29,211 nucleotides of DNA from a virus: positions 1 to 29,211 of the IMG/VR virus record IMGVR_UViG_3300046820_001017, one strand, 5' to 3'. A model generated the notes under the pieces. The model worked only from the letters and a program-made list of their open reading frames with translations, was not told the DNA's origin and searched no databases. Below, piece after piece: positions 14,164 through 21,648 of this stretch. Position 1 is the first letter of the stretch. Every line of letters starts with the position of its first letter. The position numbers and the translations under genes are program-made.

Positions 14164-14522
14164 TAGCGTTTATCTCCGCTACCCTTAATTACACCCCGGT
14201 TTGACCGGTCGGTTAACTTAGCGTAATTAGCGTAAAAGATATCACTGATAGTAACTCCAAGGTCATCTGCAACTGCGGTGACATACCATAGAACATCGCC
14301 AAGCTCTGAAATCAAGTCTTCAAAGCGCTCTGGAGTTAATTGACCGGCATCATCGCGCATAATCTTTTTTAATTTACCAGCAACCTCACCAGCCTCATTC
14401 GCTAGCCCAAGAATAGGGTATACAAGAGAATATTCTCGGTCATATACCTTTGTTGAACGAACAAACATTTGATATTTATCGAGACTTTCAAGCTTCTCTC
14501 CATCAATAATATTTTCTTCCAT
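14163..14522 (-). CDS. mazG: MazG-like nucleotide pyrophosphohydrolase
   Basis: A 119-residue all-alpha NTP-PPase of MazG type. Helix 2 carries GLANEAGEVAGKLKK with E43 and E46, and helix 3 carries ELGDVLWYVTAVADDLG with E73 and D76: the magnesium-binding E-x2-E / E-x2-D set. The family hydrolyses NTPs or dNTPs to monophosphates; phage copies have been linked to dNTP pool control or to lowering (p)ppGpp. The start overlaps the upstream stop (TAATG). Single-domain length is normal for phage MazG. Confidence 0.88.
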   Translation of the reverse strand: MEENIIDGEKLESLDKYQMFVRSTKVYDREYSLVYPILGLANEAGEVAGKLKKIMRDDAGQLTPERFEDLISELGDVLWYVTAVADDLGVTISDIFYANYAKLTDRSNRGVIKGSGDKR

Positions 14523-15031
14523 TACTTACCCCACTTACCCTTTCTTAAAATCATAGTAATTATAGCATAGTTTGCCAAATCTAGCAAGGTGTCATCAATA
14601 GATTCATTCTTCGGGTCTTTCAACGCAGAGAATTTACCCGTACCAATATCAAATCCCATAAGATTCATTAGGCGAGCCGTCTTATCCCATAGGCGGGTGA
14701 TAGCTCCAAGTTCACCAGTACCACGCATATTCCACGGAGAATAATCCTCCATTTTCATTTTATACGTATCAAGCATGTTTTGAATAATATCTTCAAATGC
14801 GGCGGTCTGCTCAGGGTACCTCTCTGTTTCGACGTAAGCAGTTTTCCGGGAACCGTAGTTAGCGTAGTTGGTATCGTACTCTCGGTCTAGTCTGGCGGCT
14901 GCTTTATATACTTCTTGAAGACCATCTTCCATATCTTGAGGTGGTCCCCAAACTCTTCCAGCTTCTTTCATAATCTCAGACAGATTCAGTTTAGTTCCGC
15001 CCCAATTATCCTCAACACCATAATCACTCAT
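14522..15031 (-). CDS. DUF1599 / nucleotide-modification-associated domain 1 protein
   Basis: A 169-residue protein. The C-terminal half (about 95-165) reads MEDYSPWNMRGTGELG, ITRLWDKTARLMNLM and NESIDDTLLDLANYAII, the signature of the DUF1599/Nmad1 family, a relative of the all-alpha NTP pyrophosphatases often found with DNA-modification genes. The biochemical role is not established. The N-terminal 90 residues (MSDYGVEDNWGG, YGSRKTAYVETERYP) are unfamiliar. GAGGT precedes ATG 15031, which overlaps the methyltransferase stop by 8 bases, so the two are coupled. Confidence 0.75.
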   Translation of the reverse strand: MSDYGVEDNWGGTKLNLSEIMKEAGRVWGPPQDMEDGLQEVYKAAARLDREYDTNYANYGSRKTAYVETERYPEQTAAFEDIIQNMLDTYKMKMEDYSPWNMRGTGELGAITRLWDKTARLMNLMGFDIGTGKFSALKDPKNESIDDTLLDLANYAIITMILRKGKWGK

Positions 15032-16013
15032 TATTTTTTACCTCACATTCTATAATCTGCTCACCTAACCATTTGATAACAGGGACAGAGACTGCGTTAC
15101 CAAGTTGTTTATAACGCTCGGTCATGCTACATCCAGCAGTCCAATTATCCGGAAATCCTTGTAGACGTTCACACTCTACTGGTGTTAATCTACGTAAACC
15201 GACGAGTGGTATACTATTTCCACCCGTCCCCATTCTAGCTAAAAGCGTTGGTGAGAGTGTCTGGTCCTTACAAATTCTCACTGGATTATCTGCATGACAC
15301 ATTTCCCAAATAATGCTTTCGACTGTCGTGGTTGACAGCGTGTGTGTCTTTTCTTTTATAACAGTCATCATTGGACTTTGATTATTTATTGCGTGTGCGA
15401 TTGTTCTAACGCTAACTTTATCTTGTCCAACATCACCTGCGGTATTGGGCGCTTCTTTCTCTCCGCCCTCTGTATCAGACCGCGCAGAGCTTTCGTGCTT
15501 AAAGAGTAACCCGCAGGCACGTTTGTTTCCAAAACTTGCGACAATAAACACTCTTTTTCTACGCTGGGCAAGCCCGAATCGGCTAGAGTCAAGTACTCTC
15601 CATCCCACGCCATACCCGCGTTTTGCCAACCATTGAATGATTGTGGCAAAATCTCTTCCTCCTGCTGAAGTGAGTAGTCCCGGAACGTTTTCAATAATAA
15701 CCCACTTTGGTTCAACGTCATTAATAACTCTTTTAAACTCAAACCAGAGCCCAGAGCGTTCCCCCGCGAGTCCAGCTCGTTTCCCTGAGCGACTAACGTC
15801 TTGACAGGGAAATCCTCCGCATATAACATCAAAGTCTCCTTTACTGAAGTTTAAATCTTTAACATCAGCGTATAATACAGCATTTGGAAAATTGCGCTTA
15901 AGTATCTGTTGCGCCTTTTTATCTATCTCGCAAGTGGCTTTAATTTCAAACCCGGCGCGCTCTAATCCAAGGTCAAATCCACCAATACCAGAAAATAAGC
16001 TAAGTACTTTCAT
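15024..16013 (-). CDS. DNA (cytosine-5) methyltransferase
   Basis: A 329-residue enzyme with all core C5-MTase motifs: I SLFSGIGGFDLG (SAM binding), IV GGFPCQDVSRSG (C70 nucleophile), VI ENVPG (E108), VIII QRRKRVF (150-156), IX RLTPVECERLQGFPDNW, and X QLGNAVSVPV. The target-recognition region is short (about 165-265), so the enzyme is likely sequence-specific; its site cannot be read from sequence. No restriction partner is adjacent, so it probably protects phage DNA from host restriction or is part of base modification with the neighbouring Nmad1 protein. ATG 16013 follows GAGGTGA. Confidence 0.95.
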   Translation of the reverse strand: MKVLSLFSGIGGFDLGLERAGFEIKATCEIDKKAQQILKRNFPNAVLYADVKDLNFSKGDFDVICGGFPCQDVSRSGKRAGLAGERSGLWFEFKRVINDVEPKWVIIENVPGLLTSAGGRDFATIIQWLAKRGYGVGWRVLDSSRFGLAQRRKRVFIVASFGNKRACGLLFKHESSARSDTEGGEKEAPNTAGDVGQDKVSVRTIAHAINNQSPMMTVIKEKTHTLSTTTVESIIWEMCHADNPVRICKDQTLSPTLLARMGTGGNSIPLVGLRRLTPVECERLQGFPDNWTAGCSMTERYKQLGNAVSVPVIKWLGEQIIECEVKNNE

Positions 16014-16019
16014 TCAACT

Positions 16020-16346
16020 TCACCTCAGCAAAAATATTTTGTAATATTTACTCGTAGTATACTCATACCCATGCGACATAAAATCGTTTAGAATATCATC
16101 TACTAAAATGTCTGTAAATATCATATCCCTATATCTGTCACTCCAGCGTGACATACTCATACTTATAAAGTTAGTGTCATAATTAAAAAGAATATACAGT
16201 TCTTCAAACACTTCTGCAAAAATACTATTCTTTTTATTAAGTACTTCACGTCTATCGCTTAGTGGCGCTTTATTAGCCTTTATATCGAAAAGATATAGTA
16301 TAAGTATCATGTTTGAAAAATACACTTCATTAGATACATAACGCAT
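16020..16346 (-). CDS. small protein of unknown function, first gene of leftward operon
   Basis: A 108-residue protein (MRYVSNEVYFSN...), rich in Tyr, Phe, Asp and Ile, mostly helical. I use ATG 16346 because AAGGAGAA lies 5 bases upstream; a longer frame to 16394 would run through the promoter at 16366-16394. It is the first gene after the consensus promoter and therefore likely early expressed. No family is recognised. Confidence 0.6.
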   Translation of the reverse strand: MRYVSNEVYFSNMILILYLFDIKANKAPLSDRREVLNKKNSIFAEVFEELYILFNYDTNFISMSMSRWSDRYRDMIFTDILVDDILNDFMSHGYEYTTSKYYKIFLLR

Positions 16347-16365
16347 AAATTTCTCCTTCTCGCTT

Positions 16366-16394
16366 ATTATAACAGTTTCTAATACGCGTGTCAA
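16366..16394 (-). promoter_or_regulatory. perfect consensus sigma-70 promoter, leftward
   Basis: TTGACA (16394-16389), 17-bp spacer, TATAAT (16371-16366) on the minus strand. Transcription would start near 16359, giving a leader of only about a dozen bases before ATG 16346. Probably drives the methyltransferase, MazG and reductase genes. Confidence 0.9.
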
Positions 16395-16502
16395 GTACCC
16401 GAGGTCTTATTATAATTTACACGCTAAAATATAATAAGCATAGTTCTATAGTTCTTATATTATATATTTTATAATAAAGAATATAATAGTACCTAGGCTC
16501 CC

Positions 16503-16518
16503 TGGGTCCCTTAACCCA
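16503..16518. promoter_or_regulatory. operator-like inverted repeat at leftward start site
   Basis: TGGGT-N6-ACCCA, directly downstream of the -10 at 16519-16524 and spanning the expected transcription start. Similar GGGT...ACCC symmetry is found at the rightward start site (16638-16653). Confidence 0.5.
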
Positions 16519-16547
16519 AGTATACACGATTTATTTCCATTTGTCAA
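16519..16547 (-). promoter_or_regulatory. second leftward sigma-70 promoter
   Basis: TTGACA (16547-16542), 17-bp spacer, TATACT (16524-16519) on the minus strand. It would give a long leader through the AT-rich stretch before reaching the same operon as the 16366-16394 promoter. Confidence 0.82.
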
Positions 16548-16553
16548 ATCCTA

Positions 16554-16589
16554 ACTCGGAAGTATTTTATTTCATAGTATATTCCGAGT
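16554..16589. promoter_or_regulatory. inverted repeat between divergent promoters
   Basis: ACTCGGAA (16554-16561) and TTCCGAGT (16582-16589) are exact inverted copies, with looser outer halves AATCC/GGATT (16547-16551 and 16596-16600). It sits just upstream of both the second leftward and the rightward promoters, a natural place for a shared activator or repressor. Confidence 0.6.
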
Positions 16590-16602
16590 TGTCAAGGATT
16601 AC

Positions 16603-16631
16603 TTGACAGATTGTTTTAATTGTAGTATAAT
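16603..16631 (+). promoter_or_regulatory. perfect consensus sigma-70 promoter, rightward
   Basis: TTGACA (16603-16608), 17-bp spacer, TATAAT (16626-16631). The start would be near 16638, about 38 bases before ATG 16676. Drives the zinc-finger/HTH and PP-loop genes. Confidence 0.9.
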
Positions 16632-16637
16632 TTATTC

Positions 16638-16653
16638 GGGTAATAGTATACCC
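16638..16653. promoter_or_regulatory. operator-like inverted repeat at rightward start site
   Basis: GGGTA-N6-TACCC begins at the expected +1 of the rightward promoter. A repressor bound here would block transcription. It resembles the repeat at 16503-16518 in size and GGGT/ACCC ends. Confidence 0.5.
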
Positions 16654-16675
16654 AATTCTATGTCAGGAGATTTAT

Positions 16676-17068
16676 ATGAATTATTTATGTTGCGTCTGTG
16701 ACAACAGGGCTGCTAAAGATAGTAAGTTTTGTAAAGATTGTGTTGTTATTTATACGGAAGTAGAAAATGAACCGTGGTTCATTGACCTTTGTAAGCTTAT
16801 GAAAAAGCAGAGATTAATTGATAATATGGAGCGTTACACTCTTTATAAAAGTAATACACAAGGGGTTGTTCCACTTAAAACGCCGCGTTCATCTGGAAGA
16901 CCGAAGACTTCTATTGTTATTAAAGAACTTATTAAAATTTTAAAAAAAGATGACAAAACTCTATCTGTTAGAGAGATTGAAGAAATTTGTAAAAATTCAA
17001 AAATTAAGGTATCACGAGAGACAATACGCAGAGTTCTTAATGAGGTAAATAATGACGAGAGTGTTTAG
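16676..17068 (+). CDS. zinc-finger / helix-turn-helix protein, putative transcription regulator
   Basis: A 130-residue protein. Residues 5-22 hold a C-x2-C...C-x2-C zinc finger (C5 or C6, C8, C19, C22). A basic linker contains SGRPKT, like an AT-hook core. Residues about 93-126 (SVREIEEICKNSKI, VSRETIRRVLNEV) form a helix-turn-helix of winged type. It is the first rightward gene, directly after a consensus promoter with an operator-like repeat, and AGGAG precedes its ATG. A DNA-binding regulator of the divergent region or of late genes is the best guess; no named family is recognised. Confidence 0.7.
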   Translation: MNYLCCVCDNRAAKDSKFCKDCVVIYTEVENEPWFIDLCKLMKKQRLIDNMERYTLYKSNTQGVVPLKTPRSSGRPKTSIVIKELIKILKKDDKTLSVREIEEICKNSKIKVSRETIRRVLNEVNNDESV

Positions 17069-17861
17069 TTATGGCGGTGGCGTTCAATCAAATGCAGCAC
17101 TAGTCCTTAGTGCACAGAAAAAATTACCATACACGCACTTCATATTTGCTAACGTCGGTAATGATACCGAAAATCCCGAAACTTTAGAGTATGTTGAAAA
17201 GTACGCAAAGCCATACGCAGAAAAACACGGTTTGTTCATAATAGAAATTCAAAAATCAAGCAATTCAGAAGAAAAAAGCACTTTATACAAAGAGCTTCTT
17301 AGTTCAGAGCGTTCTGTAACCATTCCTATGTTTATTGACGGAGTTCCTATACGTAGAGAATGTACTTCAAACTGGAAAATAGCTGTTGTTGAAAAATTTA
17401 TGAGAGAATACGCCGGGGCCAAGAGAAAAAGAAAAAGACCAATTGGCATCGGGATAAGTTTAGATGAGTTTAAAAGAATGCGCACTAACTCGGATGACCG
17501 AGTTACAATAATGGAATACCCGCTTATTGACCTACGGCTAACACGAGAAGATTGTGTTGAACTTATACTAGAAGCCGGTCTCCCTGTACCTCCGAAATCA
17601 TCCTGCTGGTTCTGTCCATATAAGAAAATTAGCGAGTGGAAAAATTTAAAAAATGAAAAACCAGAATTATTTTTAAAAGCTATCGAACTAGAGAAAAAAT
17701 TATCAAAACAAATATATGAAAATTCAACCGCATTACTTACAGGTAAAAAAGTATTTTTAGAAGAAGCAGTTGCTGAGTATGAAGCAAAAGTAATTAAGTT
17801 AGAAAATTATTCAGAAAGTGATGACCCTGAAAATTGTGAATCTGGTTTTTGCATGACATAA
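17052..17861 (+). CDS. PP-loop ATPase, phage PAPS-reductase-like protein
   Basis: A 269-residue protein of the adenine-nucleotide alpha-hydrolase fold. The PP-loop is SYGGGVQSNAALVL (6-19), the phage variant of SGGxDS, followed by FIFANVGNDTENPETLEYV. Later Cys pairs occur: SSCWFCPYK and a C-terminal CESGFCMT. The family includes PAPS reductases, DndC and tRNA-modifying enzymes, which adenylate a substrate; phage members are usually labelled phosphoadenosine phosphosulfate reductase, but their real substrate is unknown. The gene overlaps the zinc-finger gene by 17 bases and its stop is followed at once by the late-promoter candidate. Confidence 0.78.
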   Translation: MTRVFSYGGGVQSNAALVLSAQKKLPYTHFIFANVGNDTENPETLEYVEKYAKPYAEKHGLFIIEIQKSSNSEEKSTLYKELLSSERSVTIPMFIDGVPIRRECTSNWKIAVVEKFMREYAGAKRKRKRPIGIGISLDEFKRMRTNSDDRVTIMEYPLIDLRLTREDCVELILEAGLPVPPKSSCWFCPYKKISEWKNLKNEKPELFLKAIELEKKLSKQIYENSTALLTGKKVFLEEAVAEYEAKVIKLENYSESDDPENCESGFCMT

Positions 17862-17864
17862 TGT

Positions 17865-17898
17865 CTGACACAAAATATGATATACATATAGAGGGGTA
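17865..17898 (+). promoter_or_regulatory. candidate late promoter, copy 2 (capsid/tail operon)
   Basis: CTGACACAAAA (17865-17875), 12 bases, ATAGAGGGGTA (17888-17898), matching the element at 11660-11694 on the other strand. It lies in the 68-base gap before the first capsid-region gene, whose ATG 17930 follows a strong AGGAGG. The spacer contains a further TATA-rich stretch. Confidence 0.65.
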
Positions 17899-17929
17899 AA
17901 TTTATTTAATTTATTTTTTAGGAGGCCCT

Positions 17930-18718
17930 ATGGGAATAATTGTCCCCAATTCCTCGCCAATTACATTGGCTGCGGATGAAATTAACTCAGAGTATTATCA
18001 AAAATTTATTATCTCTGATGGAGCGGGTAACTCGTACTACTCAGGAAATCCGCTTCCCACTACGTTTACTGTTTCTGGATATGACTCAACAGCTACTACG
18101 TATCAAGGTTCATACGCACCAATTGGTGGCGTATATATCAATGATTTAACCGGCACTGACTTTACCGAAATGATTGACGGCGAGTCAGCTACTGTCCGAA
18201 TGAATAATCGTCGCGCAATTATGACAGCATCAGATGGTCAAGTTACTACACTTGTGGAAGCACAGCCAAATAACTACCATGATGTTGTTGTTGCAAGCGG
18301 AGCATCCTTTAACGGAGTAACAACTCCAGCATATAGCAGTTTCTTTGATTATACGAGTCAACAATTAACGCGCTACGTATATATACCGCTTTCTAAATCT
18401 GGATGGAAAAGATTAAATCTTTTCGTAAAGCATAATCTTGTCAAAGACTCAGATTCTCTAGCGGCTGACCTAGGCGTTAACTTATTCGCAGACTTTGGTC
18501 AATTTACAAATGATTTTCCAATAGTCAATGACACAATAAGCGGTACAGCTGGTTCAATGGTAGGGAGAGTTTATATGTGTACAGCACCTACAAATCAAAG
18601 TAATAATGTTATGCACATTCCTGAATTTGATTCTCCTCTAGCAGGGGTTCTTATTTCATTGACTAATACAGAAGATGTTACAGGTAATATTGAAATATAC
18701 GCATCTAAATCAGCTTAG
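17930..18718 (+). CDS. putative virion structural protein
   Basis: A 262-residue protein rich in Ser, Thr, Asn, Gly and Tyr, with alternating beta strands (TFTVSGYDSTATTYQGSY, LTRYVYIPLSKSGWKRLNLF) and no signal peptide or membrane span. The composition is typical of capsid decoration, head-fibre or receptor-binding beta proteins. It is the first gene of the rightward virion operon, with AGGAGG 5-6 bases before ATG and the protease-scaffold gene 8 bases after. No family is recognised; a structural role is inferred from composition and position. Confidence 0.6.
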   Translation: MGIIVPNSSPITLAADEINSEYYQKFIISDGAGNSYYSGNPLPTTFTVSGYDSTATTYQGSYAPIGGVYINDLTGTDFTEMIDGESATVRMNNRRAIMTASDGQVTTLVEAQPNNYHDVVVASGASFNGVTTPAYSSFFDYTSQQLTRYVYIPLSKSGWKRLNLFVKHNLVKDSDSLAADLGVNLFADFGQFTNDFPIVNDTISGTAGSMVGRVYMCTAPTNQSNNVMHIPEFDSPLAGVLISLTNTEDVTGNIEIYASKSA

Positions 18719-18726
18719 GAGATTTA

Positions 18727-20865
18727 ATGAAAGTTGGTCAATTTGTAGAATGGGATTCCTCAGGTGGTAAAGCACTTGGGAAAATTACCCAAATTGTGCG
18801 TGATGGTATTGTACCAGACATTGCAGTAAAGATAACTGGAACTCCAGAAGAACCTGCCGCTCGTATTCAAGTGTACAAAGAAAATAGTGAAGGTGAATAC
18901 GAACCTACAGATACTTTTGTAGGACATAAAATAAGCGAACTTCGAGGTACTAAATCCCTTTCTGAAGAAGATATGGAAGAAGAACTTACGCCAAGGCAGA
19001 CTGCTCTTGTAAATGCTTATGTTACGATTGCTGATACCTATGGGAAGTTTGGTTGGGGTACAGACAGTGAAGGCTCTCACTACACACCAGCGGAAAAGAA
19101 TCCATTTAAGGCTGAGGGACTAGTTTGTAAAAACTGCGCTCTTTACGCTGAAGACAGTCAATCCTGCTCAATTGTTGCTGGTATTATTGAACCAGAGGCA
19201 ATTTGTAAGTTCTGGGTTATTGAGAACTATGAACTAGAAAACGGTCAAGAATCCCCAGAAGAGCCTATGGAAACAGAAGCGGCATCTCGTTGGGTTCTTG
19301 GAGGTTCTCGAAACTTACCCGTCGTTGAGGATGAATCCTGGGAAGGACCGGCGGCACAAGCACAGATATTTGCGCTAGCTGGTTTTGATACAGAATCACC
19401 AAAACCAGAAATAGCTCGCCGTGGATTTCTTGTATACGACGCCTCAGCACCAACACTTAAGGGTTCATACAAACTACCATTTGCTATCGTGCGAAACGGT
19501 CGTTTAGTAGCATCTAGAGCTGGATTACGAGCAGCGGCTCAGAGACTTCCACAAACGGATATTTCTAGCGAACTTATGAGCAGAGCTCAAAATATTTTAG
19601 ATTCTTATAAAGAAAAAGATAAAACAGAAGCCGCCCGATACTCTGATATTGACTTTTCACCACCAGATGCAGTTCGCTCAGCAGCTAAGCGTGGCCTTGA
19701 ATTGCATGAAAAAGGACTCAGTGGAAATGGTTTAGAGCCAGCCACAGTTCTTTGGGCACGGAAATATTCAGAGGGCCAGTCAGTTAGTCCAGAAAGAGCT
19801 CGAATGGGTAATAGATTCTACGGAAGAAATGCAAGATTTGCAAACGCGCCGAAGGATTCACCCGCATGGGTTTCCTGGCTTTTATGGGGCGGCGCTGCTG
19901 GAAAATCTTGGTTTTCTAGTTTAGTGAGGCAAATGGATAACGCAGAAAAGAAAAGCAAGGCAGAGCATCAAATAAAATCATCAGTTCACGGCTTTATGCG
20001 AATGGCAGAGACTACAAACTCAAACCCATTGCTTAAAGAAGTAGAGCTTATTCTTACCGACTTTGAAGCGAATGCGAATAAAGAAGGCATTCCTCAAAAA
20101 GAGTCGGCAAATATTATACGAACAGCACTACACACTCCGATTAAAATAGCAGTCGCTGAGAATAACTATGCTGGTCACAAAGGTGCAATACCTGTTGGAC
20201 CAATCATTGAGGTGTATGAAGATACACATAATGATAAACCAGTTATCAAAGCAAAGGCTATTATTTGGAGCGACGAATTCAAAGAGGTATACTCGCTACT
20301 CAAGTCACAAGCTGGAGAGCGTGAGTATATAGGAACATCTTGGGAGGTTTACTACCAAGATGCCGATAGCATTGATGGTGTAAATTGGCTCAACAATGTA
20401 ACGTTCGCAGGAACATGTATTGTTGATGTTCCAGCCTACGGAGAAAGAACTAAATTATTAAAGGTAGCCGAAAAAGAAATGGTTGAAGAATTACAAACAA
20501 AGATTAAAGAACTTGAAGCAAGCCTTCAAGAAAAGGAGAATGAAATCAATGGCCTACGGGAAGAAAACAATGCCTACAAAGCAGAAGCCGATGCCAAAGC
20601 CCAAGCCGAAAAGCGGCAAAATGTAGCTAGTAAGCTAGTTACAGCAGGCTTTACACAGAGTGAAGTTGATGAAAAGATTGAGTTCTATTTGCAACTTCCC
20701 GAAGATGCGTTTGAAAAAATTCTTGCTGACTTTGTCAAAACACGAACAGAGGCTTCGAAGAAAGACGAAGTAAATCCAATTATACCAGAACCAAAGGGTT
20801 CTCATGATAAGCTTGATTCAAAGGCAATTGCAAGTGGGTTAAAACAACTTCTGAGTAAGAAGTAG
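18727..20865 (+). CDS. capsid maturation protease fused to scaffold (XkdF-like, multidomain)
   Basis: A 712-residue chain of domains. 1-74: Tudor/SH3-like domain (VEWDSSGGKALGKI, DTFVGHKISELR) seen in phage proteases. 134-160: four-Cys module C134-x2-C137, C147, C160. 245-280: KLPFAIVRNGRLVASRAG. 305-400: PPDAVRSAAKRGLELHEKG, GRNARFANAPKD, WLLWGGAAGKSWF. 417-580: XkdF/S78-type serine protease, likely H484 in AGHKGAIPVGPI and S538 in YIGTSWEVYY, ending VDVPAYGERTKLL. 583-635: coiled coil, then a scaffold tail ending in basic LKQLLSKK. The protease would cut scaffold and capsid N-termini during head maturation; the coiled coil acts as internal scaffold. Position before the capsid gene fits. Catalytic residues are inferred. 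Confidence 0.8.
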   Translation: MKVGQFVEWDSSGGKALGKITQIVRDGIVPDIAVKITGTPEEPAARIQVYKENSEGEYEPTDTFVGHKISELRGTKSLSEEDMEEELTPRQTALVNAYVTIADTYGKFGWGTDSEGSHYTPAEKNPFKAEGLVCKNCALYAEDSQSCSIVAGIIEPEAICKFWVIENYELENGQESPEEPMETEAASRWVLGGSRNLPVVEDESWEGPAAQAQIFALAGFDTESPKPEIARRGFLVYDASAPTLKGSYKLPFAIVRNGRLVASRAGLRAAAQRLPQTDISSELMSRAQNILDSYKEKDKTEAARYSDIDFSPPDAVRSAAKRGLELHEKGLSGNGLEPATVLWARKYSEGQSVSPERARMGNRFYGRNARFANAPKDSPAWVSWLLWGGAAGKSWFSSLVRQMDNAEKKSKAEHQIKSSVHGFMRMAETTNSNPLLKEVELILTDFEANANKEGIPQKESANIIRTALHTPIKIAVAENNYAGHKGAIPVGPIIEVYEDTHNDKPVIKAKAIIWSDEFKEVYSLLKSQAGEREYIGTSWEVYYQDADSIDGVNWLNNVTFAGTCIVDVPAYGERTKLLKVAEKEMVEELQTKIKELEASLQEKENEINGLREENNAYKAEADAKAQAEKRQNVASKLVTAGFTQSEVDEKIEFYLQLPEDAFEKILADFVKTRTEASKKDEVNPIIPEPKGSHDKLDSKAIASGLKQLLSKK

Positions 20866-20872
20866 GTATACC

Positions 20873-21082
20873 ATGCCCTTTGAATACCGAGAAAACGAAA
20901 ACCGAGTCTTTAACTACTGCGTTTACCGGAAGGGTGATGAGAAACCGATGCAATGCTTTGAAACTGCTGAAGAAGCTCAGGCCTATTGGATGGGTCTAAC
21001 AATTTCAGAAGAAACTCAAGCAGAGCAACAAAAATCTAAAATTTTAGCCGAAGCTTTATTGCAAGTGCTAAAGAAAAAATAA
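20873..21082 (+). CDS. small protein of unknown function in head operon
   Basis: A 69-residue charged protein: a short N-terminal part with YCVYRKGDEKPMQCFETAEE, then a helix with a Lys-rich end (EALLQVLKKK). It is 8 bases after the protease-scaffold stop and 12 before the next gene. The helical end recalls a scaffold tail (compare LKQLLSKK of the preceding gene), so it could bind the inside of the capsid. Weak evidence. Confidence 0.5.
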   Translation: MPFEYRENENRVFNYCVYRKGDEKPMQCFETAEEAQAYWMGLTISEETQAEQQKSKILAEALLQVLKKK

Positions 21083-21094
21083 CGGTGATATAGC

Positions 21095-21646
21095 ATGGCA
21101 GTAGTCGCAATTCCTAGGCATAGTGCACAAGCAGTAGCTGGCAGACATGATATAATAGAAGGTCGTGGTGTTCGGTACACTACCAAGGGCGCTGGTCATG
21201 ATGACTTGCACCAGGTAGAGTACCCAACACATAAAACGCCTGGATATGTCTGGGTTGCTATTTGTCCCCCTGATAATTTTCCAGTTCCCATCCCGGACGG
21301 ATTATATTTGGCTACATATAAAAGTACGTATAATATCAAAGACGCTACTATTTACACAAACCCATCACAAACTGGAACTGAATACCTAACACATCTATCA
21401 GAGATGAATAGCCCTACACTCGTAGCCAGTCACTCTCTTGTTGCTTTGTATAAAGGAATAATTGGAATTACGCCAGAATGTTATACTGCAAATAAGGCAC
21501 AAACACTCGTTCCGGGCATGGAACTTGTTATGAACCCGAATGGTATATTTACTCATCGTGAAAATAATGACCCCGCCAACTTAGTTGTCGGTCGAGTAGA
21601 GTTTTATCAGATTCAAACTGGTTTACTCTATATAAATGTATTTTAA
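21095..21646 (+). CDS. putative capsid decoration/minor head protein, paralogue 1
   Basis: A 183-residue protein sharing an ordered pattern with the next gene: MAV start, IxEGRxV, VxxxPPDNFPxP, YKxTYNxxxxxxYxNPS, LVALxxGxIGIT, and VGxVxxYxxxTxxLYxxxx at the end. Mostly beta strands, no membrane or signal segment. The pair lies between protease and major capsid protein, where decoration or head-stabilising proteins are usual. The role is inferred from position. The two copies are well diverged, indicating an old duplication. Confidence 0.6.
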   Translation: MAVVAIPRHSAQAVAGRHDIIEGRGVRYTTKGAGHDDLHQVEYPTHKTPGYVWVAICPPDNFPVPIPDGLYLATYKSTYNIKDATIYTNPSQTGTEYLTHLSEMNSPTLVASHSLVALYKGIIGITPECYTANKAQTLVPGMELVMNPNGIFTHRENNDPANLVVGRVEFYQIQTGLLYINVF

Positions 21647-21648
21647 AG

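Larger units (their letters stand above)
16395..16675. other. divergent control region, AT-rich
   Basis: 281 bases without a gene between leftward and rightward operons. It contains two further consensus promoters, three inverted repeats and an 80-base stretch (about 16410-16495) almost entirely A/T with many TATAAT-like words. Such a stretch could also serve as a DNA-unwinding element, but no iterons are visible. Confidence 0.7.

Noticed and set aside
15386-15832. Leftward open frame of 148 codons in another frame of the methyltransferase gene
   Set aside because: The methyltransferase frame has all catalytic motifs across this stretch; the alternative has no start site support and no family.
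16346-16394. Longer start for the 108-residue leftward gene
   Set aside because: The extension runs through a perfect sigma-70 promoter, while ATG 16346 has AAGGAGAA with ideal spacing.
17052-17861. DndC of a phosphorothioation system
   Set aside because: The PP-loop is the phage SYGGGVQS type, the Cys pattern differs, and no dndB/D/E-like genes are present; kept as a PP-loop protein of unknown substrate.
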